From Peronospora farinosa (taxonomy: Eukaryota > Oomycota > Peronosporomycetes > Peronosporales > Peronosporaceae): 64,000 bases of DNA. Below the pieces are notes generated by a model that worked only from the letters and a program-made list of their open reading frames with translations, was not told the DNA's origin and ran no database searches. The stretch covers positions 186,001 through 250,000 of the forward strand of contig CANTFK010000985.1 in assembly GCA_947646735.1 (NCBI GenBank), read 5' to 3'. Numbering within the stretch: the stretch's first letter is position 1; every line of letters begins with the position of its first letter. This document shows, piece by piece, positions 42,728-53,628 of this stretch. Made by a program: the position numbers and the translations under genes.

Positions 42728-43647
42728 ACGCTGTGACGGTATGATCACGAGAGAGTGAGTTTGTAGTTCGACCTTGGATGGAAGAAGGCCGGCAATGGTG
42801 CTTAACGTATTGACGGAAACTCCCGCTCGGTTTCAGCCGAAACGAGAGAACGTGGAAGCAGAGAAGTGGCGGCAATGTCATTAACAAGAGAACCAGTTGG
42901 GTAAACCTGGCGATTGAAGCATGACGAGAGACGACTTGGAAACGTCAAGTCGTACTGTACTAATAAAGGAACGAAGGCTTTGGCCTTGCACGTCACGGAG
43001 GCGTGTAGTCTTCGCACAAGAGTTGAAGGTGATTGTGCTGTGTAGCGAGACCGATGAAAGATGCATATGAGAAAATCGTAACCCGGAACAACCCAATTCA
43101 ATTTGATGCCGTGACTCGTGAACTATGTGCTGATGCAGGTGTCCAAACCTTACACACGTACTGTCGTAGTGTAAGTGCAAACGCCGTAACGAAGACACCG
43201 TATGCCTTTCGCCGACTGCGTGTTGCCTAGTAGTGTCGTTCCAAAGCAGCTCGTCGATGGACTTCTGATACTTGCAGCGACTGATCCATAAACGTTAGCA
43301 TACTCCTCGTCACCACAACTCTTGCGTCATTTTCACAGCCATACCAGCACCTCGTACTTGTGCCAGTGCCTGCGGTAATTTTTGTCCATGTGACTTTGGC
43401 GAACGTAGTTCAGTAAATTGTAGTAGGCATTATATCGTAGAGGAAAAGGTTAGGCGTGAACATCGGCATTTGGTACGAATGAAAGCACTGTCGGCTAGTA
43501 TCGTCATGACATAAATTCTCAAATGTCTTGGTTTATGTTAACTTCTGATGGAAGTAATCTATTATCGTCATTTATAGTAGTATACTATTCTTCTGTATTA
43601 CATTATTCTTCATATTTCTAATATTACACGTAACGCCAAAAAGAAGC
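42728..43647. other. Intergenic stretch with possible decayed sequence
   Basis: No gene is visible between proline dehydrogenase and the ABC-class ATPase. A minus-strand reading at about 43250-43230 (DELLWNDT) resembles a DLLWKDT stretch at 37590 in the decayed zone after DAHP synthase, hinting at two scraps of one repeat or gene family, but I cannot extend the match far. 43500-43640 is AT-rich, as expected upstream of the next gene. Confidence 0.4.
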
Positions 43648-45769
43648 ATGGGTCGTGGTGAGTACTATCGCAACAAGTATGGCGGTCGAGGCCGTGGAAG
43701 TGGTCGTGGACGTGGACGTGAAGATCCTAAAGGTTGCAACCGTAATGATCACTACAATGAACGATCACATACGCCATTAATTACATCTTCATGGAAAGAA
43801 TTAGGTGACATGCTACAGCAATTAAACAATCGAAATTATGGTGCATATCACGAATTGGAACGTGTGTTTGAGTATCAAAGCAGAGTTAATGAGTCCCTTT
43901 GCTTCTCTCTTGAATTTGGTTATATTCAAGGCGATCCGTACGCAAGTCCATCACGTGCTCACGTGACAGTCTCATCTGTCTCGGCTGCTTTTCCAATTGA
44001 AATGCACGACGACAGGACACGTAATGTCGCCTTGTGTGACTATTTAACTCGAGTCTTTGCTGCAAGTGCACGTAGTTATGGAGCCGATGCCAAAACGGTT
44101 AGTAATTCGTGGCAAGGAGCTAAGGGTGGTGATATTACGATTGATGCTCCGGGTCAACACGTGATTGAACGTTCAAGTGTCAATGTATTGACTAATGGAG
44201 ATATTGAGGCCAGATTTAACATCAACTTGCCGGCACGTGGTCGAAGTATTTGTGGAGACTGGGCATATACAATTCTGGTAGAAACTTTGCCAAAGTTGGT
44301 GGAACACTCGTTGATGCTAAAAAGTCTGGATATGAGTCATTTGATGAAGCATTTGCAGTCGGTGGAAGATCAGGAAACATTGAGAGGAATGCTCAACGAT
44401 GCAGGACTCGTGGGCTTTGTTCGAGATGGAGCTGTGCTCCCGAGACAGTCTGGAGCTTCGGATTTGCCACTGAGTAATGACAAGGCGATTCTGTTCAGGT
44501 CACCCGAGTCGTTGAGCAGATCATTTACGCTGCCAAACTGTGGAATAGTCACGGGTATGGGCATCCCTCAGGGTGTCACGCTGTTTGTCGGTGGAGGGTT
44601 TCATGGTAAGAGTACAGTGCTTAAAGCGCTGGAGGTGGGCGTGTACAATCATGTACCGTCGGACGGCCGTGAATTCGTTGTTGTGGATCCGAACGCAGCA
44701 AAGATTCGCTCTGAGGATTCCCGTAGCGTCGTGTGTACCGATATTAGCGCATTTATCGATAACCTTCCGTTTAAGCAAGATACAACTCGCTTTTCTACTG
44801 CTGATGCTTCTGGCAGCACGTCACAGGCAGCTAATATTGTCGAGGCCCTGGAAGTGGGTGCAACGACACTGTTGATTGACGAGGATACGTGCGCCACCAA
44901 CTTCATGATCCGTGACTGGAAGATGCAGCAACTAGTGGCTGAAGACAAGGAACCCATTACACCTTTCATCTCGAAGGTGCGCGCACTCTACACACAGCAT
45001 GGGGTATCGTCTGTGCTAGTCATCGGTGGCGCTGGCGACTACTTTTCTGTCGCCGATCATGTGATCATGATGGACTCGTATCAGCCACGAGATGTCACCA
45101 CTGCAGCCAAGAAGATTGCGAGCGAGCACGGCGAAATCCGACAGGATGCTCAGTTTGGCGGGTTCAAATCTCGCATTCCTTTGGGCAACGGCTTCGAAGT
45201 CAATGGCAAGGTCATCTCGCGCGGACTGGGCAAAATCCAGTATGGAGAAGTATGATACGACATCGTGTGCGGTGGGGGACATGCTTCGATACAGTGACTG
45301 ACTTGTATTGTCCTGCGATTCGATACATACATCTTGTATTGTAGGTGGATTTAAACTTGACTGCCGTCGAACAGATCGTCGAGTCCAGTCAAGTGCGCAC
45401 GATTGCAGACGCCATTCAAAAGGCTCGCTCTTTGATGGATGGGAAGCGTACGCTTAAGGTACACACAAACAGCTATCTCTGTGATTGTCTGCACATGCTG
45501 ATAATGTTCTCCTTTTTCGTACTTGCAGGAGGTGTTGACCATGCTTGAAGGTGAAATTGATCGTACAGGTTCACTTGATGTTGTTGGCTGTTACAAAAAG
45601 TCTGGATTCTACACTCGGCCTCGTAAACTTGAGGTGTGTGTGTTGCTTGTTATGTCTGCTGACACTTGTCGTATTCTAGGTACTCACATATGTCTGGATG
45701 TAGCTGGCAGCCGCTATCAATCGTCTTCGAACAGCAACGATGACGCAGCAGAGTAACGAAGTACTGTAA
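43648..45769 (+). CDS. ABC-class P-loop ATPase with RG-rich N-terminus
   Basis: Four exons: 43648-45249, 45345-45458, 45529-45633 and 45704-45769, with GT-AG introns of 95, 70 and 70 bp. All exon joins are in frame and give 628 residues. It belongs to the predicted ABC-class ATPases (the COG3044 family; soluble, no membrane segment). Residues 12-25 are an RG/GR-rich patch (GGRGRGSGRGRGRE), a common RNA- or DNA-contacting tail. Walker A is GGGFHGKS (315-322), Walker B with catalytic acid is TTLLIDED (406-413), preceded by a signature-like STADASGSTSQAAN (383-396). Exons 2-4 supply the C-terminal part: VDLNLTAVEQIVESSQVRTI, FYTRPRKLE joined to LAAAINRLRTATM. Without them the frame stops early at 45255. 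The family occurs in bacteria, plants and protists; its cellular job is not known to me. Confidence 0.88.
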
Positions 45770-46005
45770 ATATTGCTGGAACTAACGCACTGCCATATAG
45801 TACTGGAGCGTCTCATATAAGTATACCATGCTTGTTTTTTGGGAAGCCTCATATGTAGCTATTATTGGCTCGGCCCCTTCAACATGTTGACTATTATTGT
45901 TTTTTTACGAAACTAGCTGTGGTTATTACAAAATGTTACTTCACATGCGTACAAACCAATCTCTAAATCATGTATATTCCTATTCTAGCCACATAAATTA
46001 CTCGT
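45770..46005. other. Short intergenic spacer
   Basis: Only 236 bp separate the ATPase stop from the next ATG on the same strand. AT-rich, with a long T run near 45897 and no coding signal. It must hold the 3-prime end of one gene and the promoter of the next. Confidence 0.5.
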
Positions 46006-48294
46006 ATGCCATCCTCATCGTCTCCAGTGCTTGAGGACGTATCCTCCAGTGCTTCAACTGCCTTAGTTTCTCCACCCTTAGACTCTAATGCATCTCTTGA
46101 CTCTTCCACCGTCTCTAATAATGTACTAGAAGCCTCCAATATCCCTGACTCACTCTACCTCGTGTCTCCCGCTTCTTTAAACGTCTCTAGATTCGCCCCA
46201 TTTGAAGAGAGTTACAACGACATGAATGAGCTCCGACGAGCGCTGAAAGTGCTTTCTGTACAGAAAAATGCCCCTTATTATATGCAACATAGCAGTCCAC
46301 AACGTGTCGAAGCCCGTTGTCCGTCCTGGAGACATCGGAAACGTCAAGTAGATGCCGCCAAGAGCTCTGAAGTAACACTAAGGAATCGCTGTGAGTTTGT
46401 CGTCTCGGCCAATCGTCACGCTAATGGACGAGTATATGTCACTCGAGCAATTGTTACACATTCGTCGACATGTGCAGTACTTCATGCTCGACTTGCAGCT
46501 AGTACAGAAACAGGCACACATGAAACAGGAACAGGAGCTGAAGATACTGGACGTGCATCGGCCGTCACGGCCTCGGCACTTTTAGAAACGGTCTTACCGT
46601 TTATGAGTCAATTAGCCACTTCTCGAGGTGGACGAGATGCCGTGAAACCAAAAGATGTGAGTGCCATTATGAAGGACAAATTTGGAGTCAAACCGTCGTA
46701 TATGACGGCATGGAGAGCGTTGAGTGCATTTCGAAAACAACAAAAGGAAGACGATTCGTTGTCGTATATGAAGTTAAAAGGATATTTGCATGCATTTGCA
46801 GTGACAAATGTGGGAAGTTTGGTAGCATTTGAACATCAAGACAACACACGGACGACACTTTTGGCTAGGACTAATCCGGATGCAAAACTCTTTGCACGTG
46901 CGTTCTTGTGTCCAAAACCACTACATGATGCACTGAGATATTGTCGTGGATCGATGTTGCTTAGTGTTTTCTTGGTGACGTCGACGTTTGGAGGAGTTGT
47001 GTTTACGGCAACGGCACAGGATGCCATGGGTGACAATGTACCAATGGCTATTGGTCTTGCAATTGAGGAGAATGAAGACGAATGGCGGTTTTTCCTGCAG
47101 CAACTGCGACATGCTTTTCCTGATTTGGAGCGCGTAGTGACATCGCTCGTGCACAATCGCGGCGATCAACTTGCTCGCGCTATTCATACTGTATTTCCCA
47201 ACTCGCCGCAGTCCAATGATGTTGATTTTTTCATACGCACCGCCACGCATGACGCTCCTTTCTCGGACTCGTCTTCTGGTACCTCAATTACAATTGGAAC
47301 GCATGGTCCAACATTGCGTCTAGATCCGTCTATGCAGTGGATGGAAGCACTGTGTACTAAATCTCCACTCATGATCCTTGTCGGTTGGGTCTCTCAGGTG
47401 GCCAGAACACTATTCCAGCGCTACGAACGCTACGGACACCTCAGCTCAGAGTACCCTGCTGAGTTTCACTCACTCGCGGCAGAATACGAAGGGGTATCGT
47501 CGCGTTTTGACGTAGTACGCACTTCCGAGAGCGAATTTGAGGTTATCGACCAGCAGACCAGCGTCGGTCGGGTAGTCAACTTTGCAAAGCAGACGTGTAC
47601 TTGCGGCGAGTACGACGTTGCGCGCTTTCCGTGTCTTCATGTGTTCCTTGCGGTGACACACGCCGGTATGCTTCGGACAGACGTGATTCCACGCATCTTT
47701 CTCATGACATCTCTGAAAACGCTTTATGCTGGACGCATAACGCCAATTGATATTAGCAATGTGCCGTCAGACGAGATCACGATTCCGCAGCCGTTGCCAA
47801 AAACGCGTGGCCGGCCGCGCAAGGTACAGCAAATTCAGCAATTTGGTGACTTAAAGCAGGAAAAGCTTTCATGCAGTGTGTGCGGCGTGAAAGGACATAA
47901 CAAGCGCACTTGCAAGCGTCTTACCAATATGTCTGTCCCGACTGCCAGCACTGCTAATGTTGGAGAGGTGCAGGCGGATGACGTGGTCAATGATCAAGAC
48001 GACACCACGTTCCTTGTGTCTACATGTACGAGCGGAGTATCATGATATTGCTTGAGTCGGTTGGCGATTTACTGACTGTGCGTTTACATTTTCCTACGAT
48101 CTGTAGATGGTGATGCTCTCGCTTTTGACAACCCGGCACTGGGAGGCAATGGATCGGAAAGCCACATCAGCAACGGGCAGGTTCTACACCTAGGCTCAAG
48201 CAAGCGCCGACGCCTGACTGATCATGACGGCACGGCGGAAAAGAAAGCCGATGAAGACGACGAAGACGAGGCCTCCGGTGTCGCGCTGGTATAA
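46006..48294 (+). CDS. MULE-transposase-derived SWIM zinc finger protein
   Basis: Two exons, 46006-48025 and 48107-48294, with an 81-bp intron (GTACGAGC donor, ATCTGTAG acceptor), giving 735 residues; without splicing the frame ends at 48045. A Ser-rich N-terminus is followed by a FAR1/MuDR-like N-terminal DNA-binding part (LRRALKVLSVQKNAPYYMQ, RCEFVVSANR), a central transposase-like region (DNVPMAIGLAIEENEDEWRF, FFLQQLRHAFPDLERVVTSL), a SWIM finger (about 529-545: TCTCGEYDVARFPCLHVF, CxC...CxH), an AT-hook-like RGRPRK (about 601-606) and a CCHC-like knuckle CSVCGVKGHNKRTC (623-636). Exon 2 adds a basic KRRR and an acidic tail. The long intact frame, intron and location among housekeeping genes suggest domestication, but I cannot see whether the DDE residues are kept or whether terminal inverted repeats exist. 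Confidence 0.75.
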
Positions 48295-49515
48295 ACAACC
48301 TTCATGTTCTTTGTGCGCTGTAACTTGTTGTTAATGCATGTTGTCCCTTTCCATCATGGATACTGTGTCATGAGAATCAGCACTAGCTTGTGACGAGGGC
48401 GCGGATATCACTTAATTTCGTTGCCAGCAGGAAGCTGCGCTTTTGCAGTTTTATAACTTTCAGCAAGCTACGTTTGGCGACACTCGTCATGTTGGCCAAC
48501 CTACAAGGTTTGCATTGGATGTTTCCTGCTTTAAGTGGTTTTGAAGATACTTAATCGGCTCGTCATCCACGTTGCAACGTAGAAATGCACCTACAACGAT
48601 CACAAGCAAGCTTTTGTCATGCGGTTCGACTAAATTGCGTTCCTCACCGTGGCTGCTTGCCAAACAAACACATCATCTCTGCAGAGTTCATCTCAATCTT
48701 CATGGAACAATATCAACAATGTCCTGAAGAAACAAACGTGTTGGAACATCTTCAGTGTCCCCAGTTCATCAAGCAAGGGCAGTGAGCACGTGCACATGTT
48801 GCTCAACTCTCCCCAACCTCAATACGGACACCGTCATCCAGATTTTCGAGAACGTATCAACTCCATTTGACTATTACACCCCAAGCTTTTGCCTCCCCGA
48901 CCTGGTATGGTGACTTGAAACCTGGAATAACTATCTATCAAGACGTGCTTCTACGACTGGATGCAAGCCCTAATTTTGTGGGCTGCAAATGCTGGAAACA
49001 TGAATCCAACATCAAGCTTGCCGAGAAGATTATCACGGAGCTCAAGTACGCGTGGAATTTCTCTCCGGAAATGCAGATCAAATTTTACGAACAAGACACT
49101 AGTGGCTCCTAGCAGCGGGCGTCATACCACAGCGAAAAAAGTTAGCACCAAATGAGCTTAGTGTTTTCCACACTATGACAAGTTGACACCGCGTTTTGGA
49201 CTGAAGATGGTGGCCACATATGCAGACGGTTCGTAGTAAAGGTGACAAATTCAAGGAAGCGGACGGCCAACGAAGAAAATCGAAGCAGCCTAAGAAAAAG
49301 CGGATAGCTGGCAAGCTGGCAGCCGCTCTGTCAGACTTGAGCTCAAGCAAGCCAGCAACTAAACTGCAGCTCCCGTCACTGGAACCCCGTTACAATGTTT
49401 TTTGTCTTCATTGCAACCAGCACCAATTTCCACAATTGATTGCTCGTGATCATTATAAATTCAATTCCACGTCAAAGCTCCATATATGTATTCATTGAAC
49501 ATCTTGTTTGCTATG
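48295..49515. other. Stretch with decayed coding-like sequence
   Basis: Forward frames at 48867-49112 (SNIKLAEKIITELKYAWNFS, PEMQIKFYEQDT) and 49220-49498 (DGQRRKSKQPKKKRIAGKLA, ALSDLSSSKPATK) look like broken pieces of one lysine-rich protein, but no family is recognised and stops separate them. The rest has no signal. Convergent with the NELF gene's 3-prime end. Confidence 0.4.
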
Positions 49516-52349
49516 TTAATCCCGTCCTTCCTGGCCGACGGTCAGCGAATGCAACTGGTCCGAAGACAACATGCTCGGGTTTTTCCTGCAGAAACCCACA
49601 AAGCCTCGCAACTTTATCTTGCTCTCAGCTGGACAAGATTTGATTGCGGTCTGCACCTTCGGGTGCGTCAGAATTTTCGTCAAAGCCGCTGCGAACTTTG
49701 GTGAGAATGGCGGTGCAACACGCGCGAGCAGCATCGTGATAAAATTGCGAAGCAACGCTTGATCCAGCTCGAGCGTGTTAGTAAAAATAAACTCCAATAC
49801 GGGCAGCACGTAACCACTCGTGATCATGTACACCATGCATCGCAGCGTCTCCCGCTTCAACTCTAGTGCTTTCACCGGGTTATTTTCAGGGTGTAGCCGA
49901 AGCGATGTCACCAGCACACCAAAAGAGATTGGCCACTGTGCAACGTGAAGCTTGATAGAAGCCTTTAATATTCGGAGCAAACTGGGAAAGCAAATGTGGA
50001 GAGGCGTGCTGCTGAAGAAACCAGGTGATGTAAGAATAACCTCCAACCAGTGCAACACGCCCATGGATACAACAGGGACGGACATCACCGAGATCAGCTT
50101 GTCCACCACTTCCGACTGGTTCATCTATCAATCAATCGATCACAAGTTGGTCAGCTTCGAGGAAATGCACTACAGTTGCATGCGCATGCAAGCGTGTATA
50201 AATATTCACAGCACTTACATTATAGCCAATGGTGTGATCTGACTTGCATATCGCTGAGGCTTCGACAAGCGCTTTCTTCGTGGAATCAACGCCATCATCA
50301 TCGACTTCAATCTGATCGGACAATCCGTGAACACCAGTCTGCAGTAAGCTCCGTTCATCCTTCGTAGACGCCGCGTATGCCACCAGAAACACGCAGTTCT
50401 GCACAAATGTCAGTGGAATTGAGTCGGATGGGTTGAAAAGTCGATCAAGTAAACTTGACAGGACCTGTAAACAGCCATTCACGTCAACAACATACGTTAT
50501 AAATGTAAGCATCTCCTTAAAGTGCACACAAAAGATTGTACCATAGAGTCTCGCAAATGGGCAACCGGAGGCGGGGTCTTCGACGTCTGGTACTCCTTTG
50601 CCAAGGTCTCTGCACTCAGTTCTGAGCATGTCTTTGTCTTGACGATCGATAAGATCGCATCACAAAACTTTGGGTTCGCATCGTAAATATATCGCCGGCG
50701 CAGTATATGAAATGGGACGATTTTAGCGCCAAATCTGCGACTTGCTGTCTCTTGGAGCTCACCACGCACACGATTCAACTTTGAGCGCATCATGCGTATA
50801 TGAGAGTACTCTGAACTTTCAACGCCGACGTCTTTCTGCATTAAATACAGCTTGTCGTCTATAGAGTACAGAAGCTCTTGTGTGTAGACATACGAGTGCG
50901 AAGACTGACAGCAGACCTTATTGAGGGCAGCAATATCTTCCACCACTTCCTCCTCGTTGGCCAATGGAATCTGCCAAACAAATTAACAGAAACGGCGCTT
51001 TAGCATTTACGCTCGTACGGAAATCATGATGACAAAAATCCTTACTCGACTGAATGCATCCACAAGCACACCGCTGAATACTGGAAAGAATGCATTCGCA
51101 CTCGTGATCGATGCAATCTCTTTGTGGTGCCCCGCTTCTGAAATTCGTCGAATCGCATATTGTAGCAATGTACACGTCTTGAGAACATAGCATCAAGAGC
51201 AAGATGATCAGCGTTTGCAGCCTTAATAATCAACAAACGTATACAAACCTTGTGTGTTTCCGCGAGCTGAATTAGCATAAGTCGCCACTTGCGATCGTTA
51301 AGCATTTTAGTCAGCCACGCAGGCTCCACCGCCGAACCACTGAGTACATTCGATACGAGTTTCGGGTCGTAGTTCTCGTTAATAACGTCTTTCAAATGAT
51401 TGTACAGAATCTCCTCGGCCGGGTCCCACGTCGCACCCTTGTTCGCAATAACTGCTCCTTCATTCACATCAAACGTCATCTTATTCTCCAACGCTGTCGT
51501 CGAGACAGGCAGTGCGTCCAACCAGGACGCAACGAGTCCGATCATCTGGGCATGACCACGGTACGACGACGACAGTTTTTCCACTAAAATCTCTGGTCCA
51601 TTCGACTCCGTATGTGCTCTCAAAAATCCATTGATCACGGACAACACATTGGCTTCCATGATAGCATCTGTCTTGGACAATTCATGCAACAATCTTGTTG
51701 CTTCTTTACCATCGACCGTATCCTTCTCCTTAATCTCTCTAGTCAAATCATTCGCTACAATCTCTTCATCGTCCCAAATAATCAGTCGCTTTTCATCCTG
51801 TCGACGTCGTTTTCTCGGATTCTCACACGTCACAACTTCGACTTTTTCTCGTTTTGATTTTTTCTTTTTCTTTTTCAATGGCAGTACCATCTGATTCGTC
51901 TCTTCGTCTTGTACCATCTGATGTGTCCCATCTTCCATCATCTGATTCCCCTCTGCTGTTATCTCCATATTCACTTCGTTACCGTCTCGAATCAGATTCT
52001 TCTCGTCATTCTTTTTCACTTTATAACGATGTTTCTCGTGTCGTTTCTCTCGAGCAGCAGTAGCTCCTGCATGTGGTTTAATCTCGACTCCTTCTGGTCG
52101 CTGCCATTGCGTTTTCCGACTCGTTCGATTGTAATAATAAGCACGTTCATTCTTCGGGTCCCAAAGTTCTTCCCATTCGCTTTTCTTGGCTTCAAAAGAC
52201 GCAATCGACGGCGTCCCAGGCTCCGTAGAAACACCTAAACCTTCTCCATCATAGGACGATGGCTTTTCCCATGCACTTTGCTTCGTATGGCGATTGTAGT
52301 AGTACGTCCGTCCTTCCTTCGTTACGTGAGCGCTCCAGACATTCGTCAT
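49516..52349 (-). CDS. Two WW domains fused to NELF-C/D (TH1) protein
   Basis: Five exons on the minus strand: 52349-51249, 51177-51046, 50970-50542, 50464-50219 and 50124-49516; introns of 71, 75, 77 and 94 bp, GT-AG. All joins are in frame and give 838 residues. WW domains lie at about 3-32 (W5, YYY16-18, W27, P30) and 57-86 (W59, YYY71-73, W82, P85), then a Lys/Glu-rich linker to about residue 210 with basic KKKKKKSKREK. The rest is a TH1/NELF-C-D protein: EPAWLTKMLNDRKWRLMLIQ, exon 2 LLQYAIRRISEAGHHKEIAS, exon 4 LLDRLFNPSDSIPL and FLVAYAAST, exon 5 SVPVVSMGVLHWLEVILTS and YVLPVLEFIFTNTLELDQAL. NELF holds paused RNA polymerase II; WW domains often bind proline-rich tails such as the polymerase CTD. 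Human NELF-C/D (about 590 residues) has no WW domain, so the fusion is notable. It is divergent from the AHA1-type gene. Confidence 0.85.
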
Positions 52350-52509
52350 GATTGTGGGGACACGAAAGTTGACTTGATATTTGTATGGTACTGGTATATA
52401 ACTAATTTGATTGGTGGATATAAAATGATTTGTTTCATTTTGTTTTATTTTTGACGAATCGAAAATACAAAAACGAGGTGTTTTATTTAACCTTCATAAT
52501 TTTATTTTC
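52350..52509. promoter_or_regulatory. Compact bidirectional promoter, NELF-C/D / AHA1
   Basis: Only 160 bp lie between the two start codons. A GATTGGTGG (reverse CCAAT) box is at 52409-52417, and a GTTTCATTTTGTTTTATTTT stretch at about 52429-52450 resembles the oomycete initiator plus flanking T-rich element (core TCATT). Both genes must start from this region; co-regulation is inferred. Confidence 0.5.
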
Positions 52510-53272
52510 ATGTCGAGTGACGAAGACGACACGAAGCTCCATACTGGATATCATGGTTGGATGAAGACAATCCCCAAGACGTCCGAGGTGTGTGTGCTGT
52601 CAAATTTTTGTATAATATGTTACAGATTAATAATAGTGTCATTGTGGACCGTAGGACTTTACTCCCATGCGGATCAACGAATCGAAAACGACAGTTCATC
52701 GAAGCGACCTTCGCTCCGTCTGGAACAGTGCTGGCACTTGGTATACTATATTGAAGTGATTTAGTATTTATTTTCACAGGTTTTTTTTTGAAAAAGGTAG
52801 TAATTTAACTATGTGCTATAGGGAAGAACGTGATAAATCGGAATGGGCTCGTGAACGGCTAAAACATCACCTTTTGACGTCTTTTGGCTTTGAAGATCAA
52901 GCACTGGGACTTTCCATTGAGGTCACGTCAATTGTGCGCTGTGAAGGAGACGCTAAGGTACGTCGAATTCAAGTATCTTGGTGTGTGTCTGGGCTGAGAG
53001 GTATTTGTTGGAATCAGGTCGTGTTTAGTCGTGGGAAGAAACGTTGCGGCTACGAACTGTCGGTGAAATTTGCATGGCAGAGCAGTGATGCGGTGTCGGG
53101 TCATGTCGAACTCCAGGACTTTGATGATACCAATGGAGATGATTTTGAAGTACTTGTCACTACAAATGGTGACAGTGAACAGGATCTGATCGTGAAGAAG
53201 GCTGTGATCAACAAGGAGTCGGAGCTGCGTAAATTGCTTGCGCTGTGGAAAGAGGAATTGCTGCAGCAATAA
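52510..53272 (+). CDS. AHSA1: AHA1-type activator of Hsp90 ATPase, N-terminal domain protein
   Basis: Four exons: 52510-52587, 52655-52740, 52822-52957 and 53018-53272, with introns of 67, 81, 81 and 60 bp order (67, 81, 60), giving 184 residues. Exon 2 must use the GTAG acceptor ending at 52654, because this restores SVWNSAGTW joined to EERDKSEWARERL, the hallmark WN...TWEERD start of the Aha1 N-terminal domain. The third intron (52958-53017) is 60 bp and open, so ORF programs read through it; removing it joins RCEGDAK to VVFSRGKKRCGYELSVKF, the strand pair typical of the family. The end, ELRKLLALWKEELLQQ, is a helix. Full-length Aha1 is about 340 residues with a C-terminal AHSA1 domain, which is missing here, so this is the N-terminal-only form that binds the Hsp90 middle domain. 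Confidence 0.85.
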
Positions 53273-53628
53273 ATCAAACTCAATACACTTTGTGGACACA
53301 TGTGGTGTGTGCACAATTGGTGCACGGACTCTCCGTCGAATCTCTATACCAGCTCCATCAGTTCATTCTTTGCGTCGCTAAGGACCGTACTCCACTCCGT
53401 TTTCAGCCTCAGAGGAGACAGCTAGATCCGATTACTAGTGACACAACTGCGTTATCCGATTTGATCTACTATCGCTCTAGTGTTTGTGAGAAGAGTTTTT
53501 TACCGATCAGGAATCGGGCAATGAGAGACAAATTCGTTCAATTTCCGGTTCGACATGTATTGGCTCATTTGTAACCTTCCTCTTCGATCGTCCCCTTTTA
53601 ACGGATTGTAACAGAATGCAACACTCGC
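53273..53628. other. Convergent intergenic stretch
   Basis: The 3-prime ends of the AHA1 gene (plus) and transketolase (minus) face each other. A plus-strand frame of 109 codons runs through from the AHA1 end (53245-53574) but shows no family and overlaps the AHA1 stop; I take it as chance. Within it, HGLSVESLYQLHQFILCVAK is mildly protein-like. Confidence 0.5.

Noticed and set aside
53245..53574. 109-codon plus-strand frame after the AHA1 gene
   Set aside because: It overlaps the AHA1 stop region in another frame, has no family match, and lies in a normal convergent spacer.
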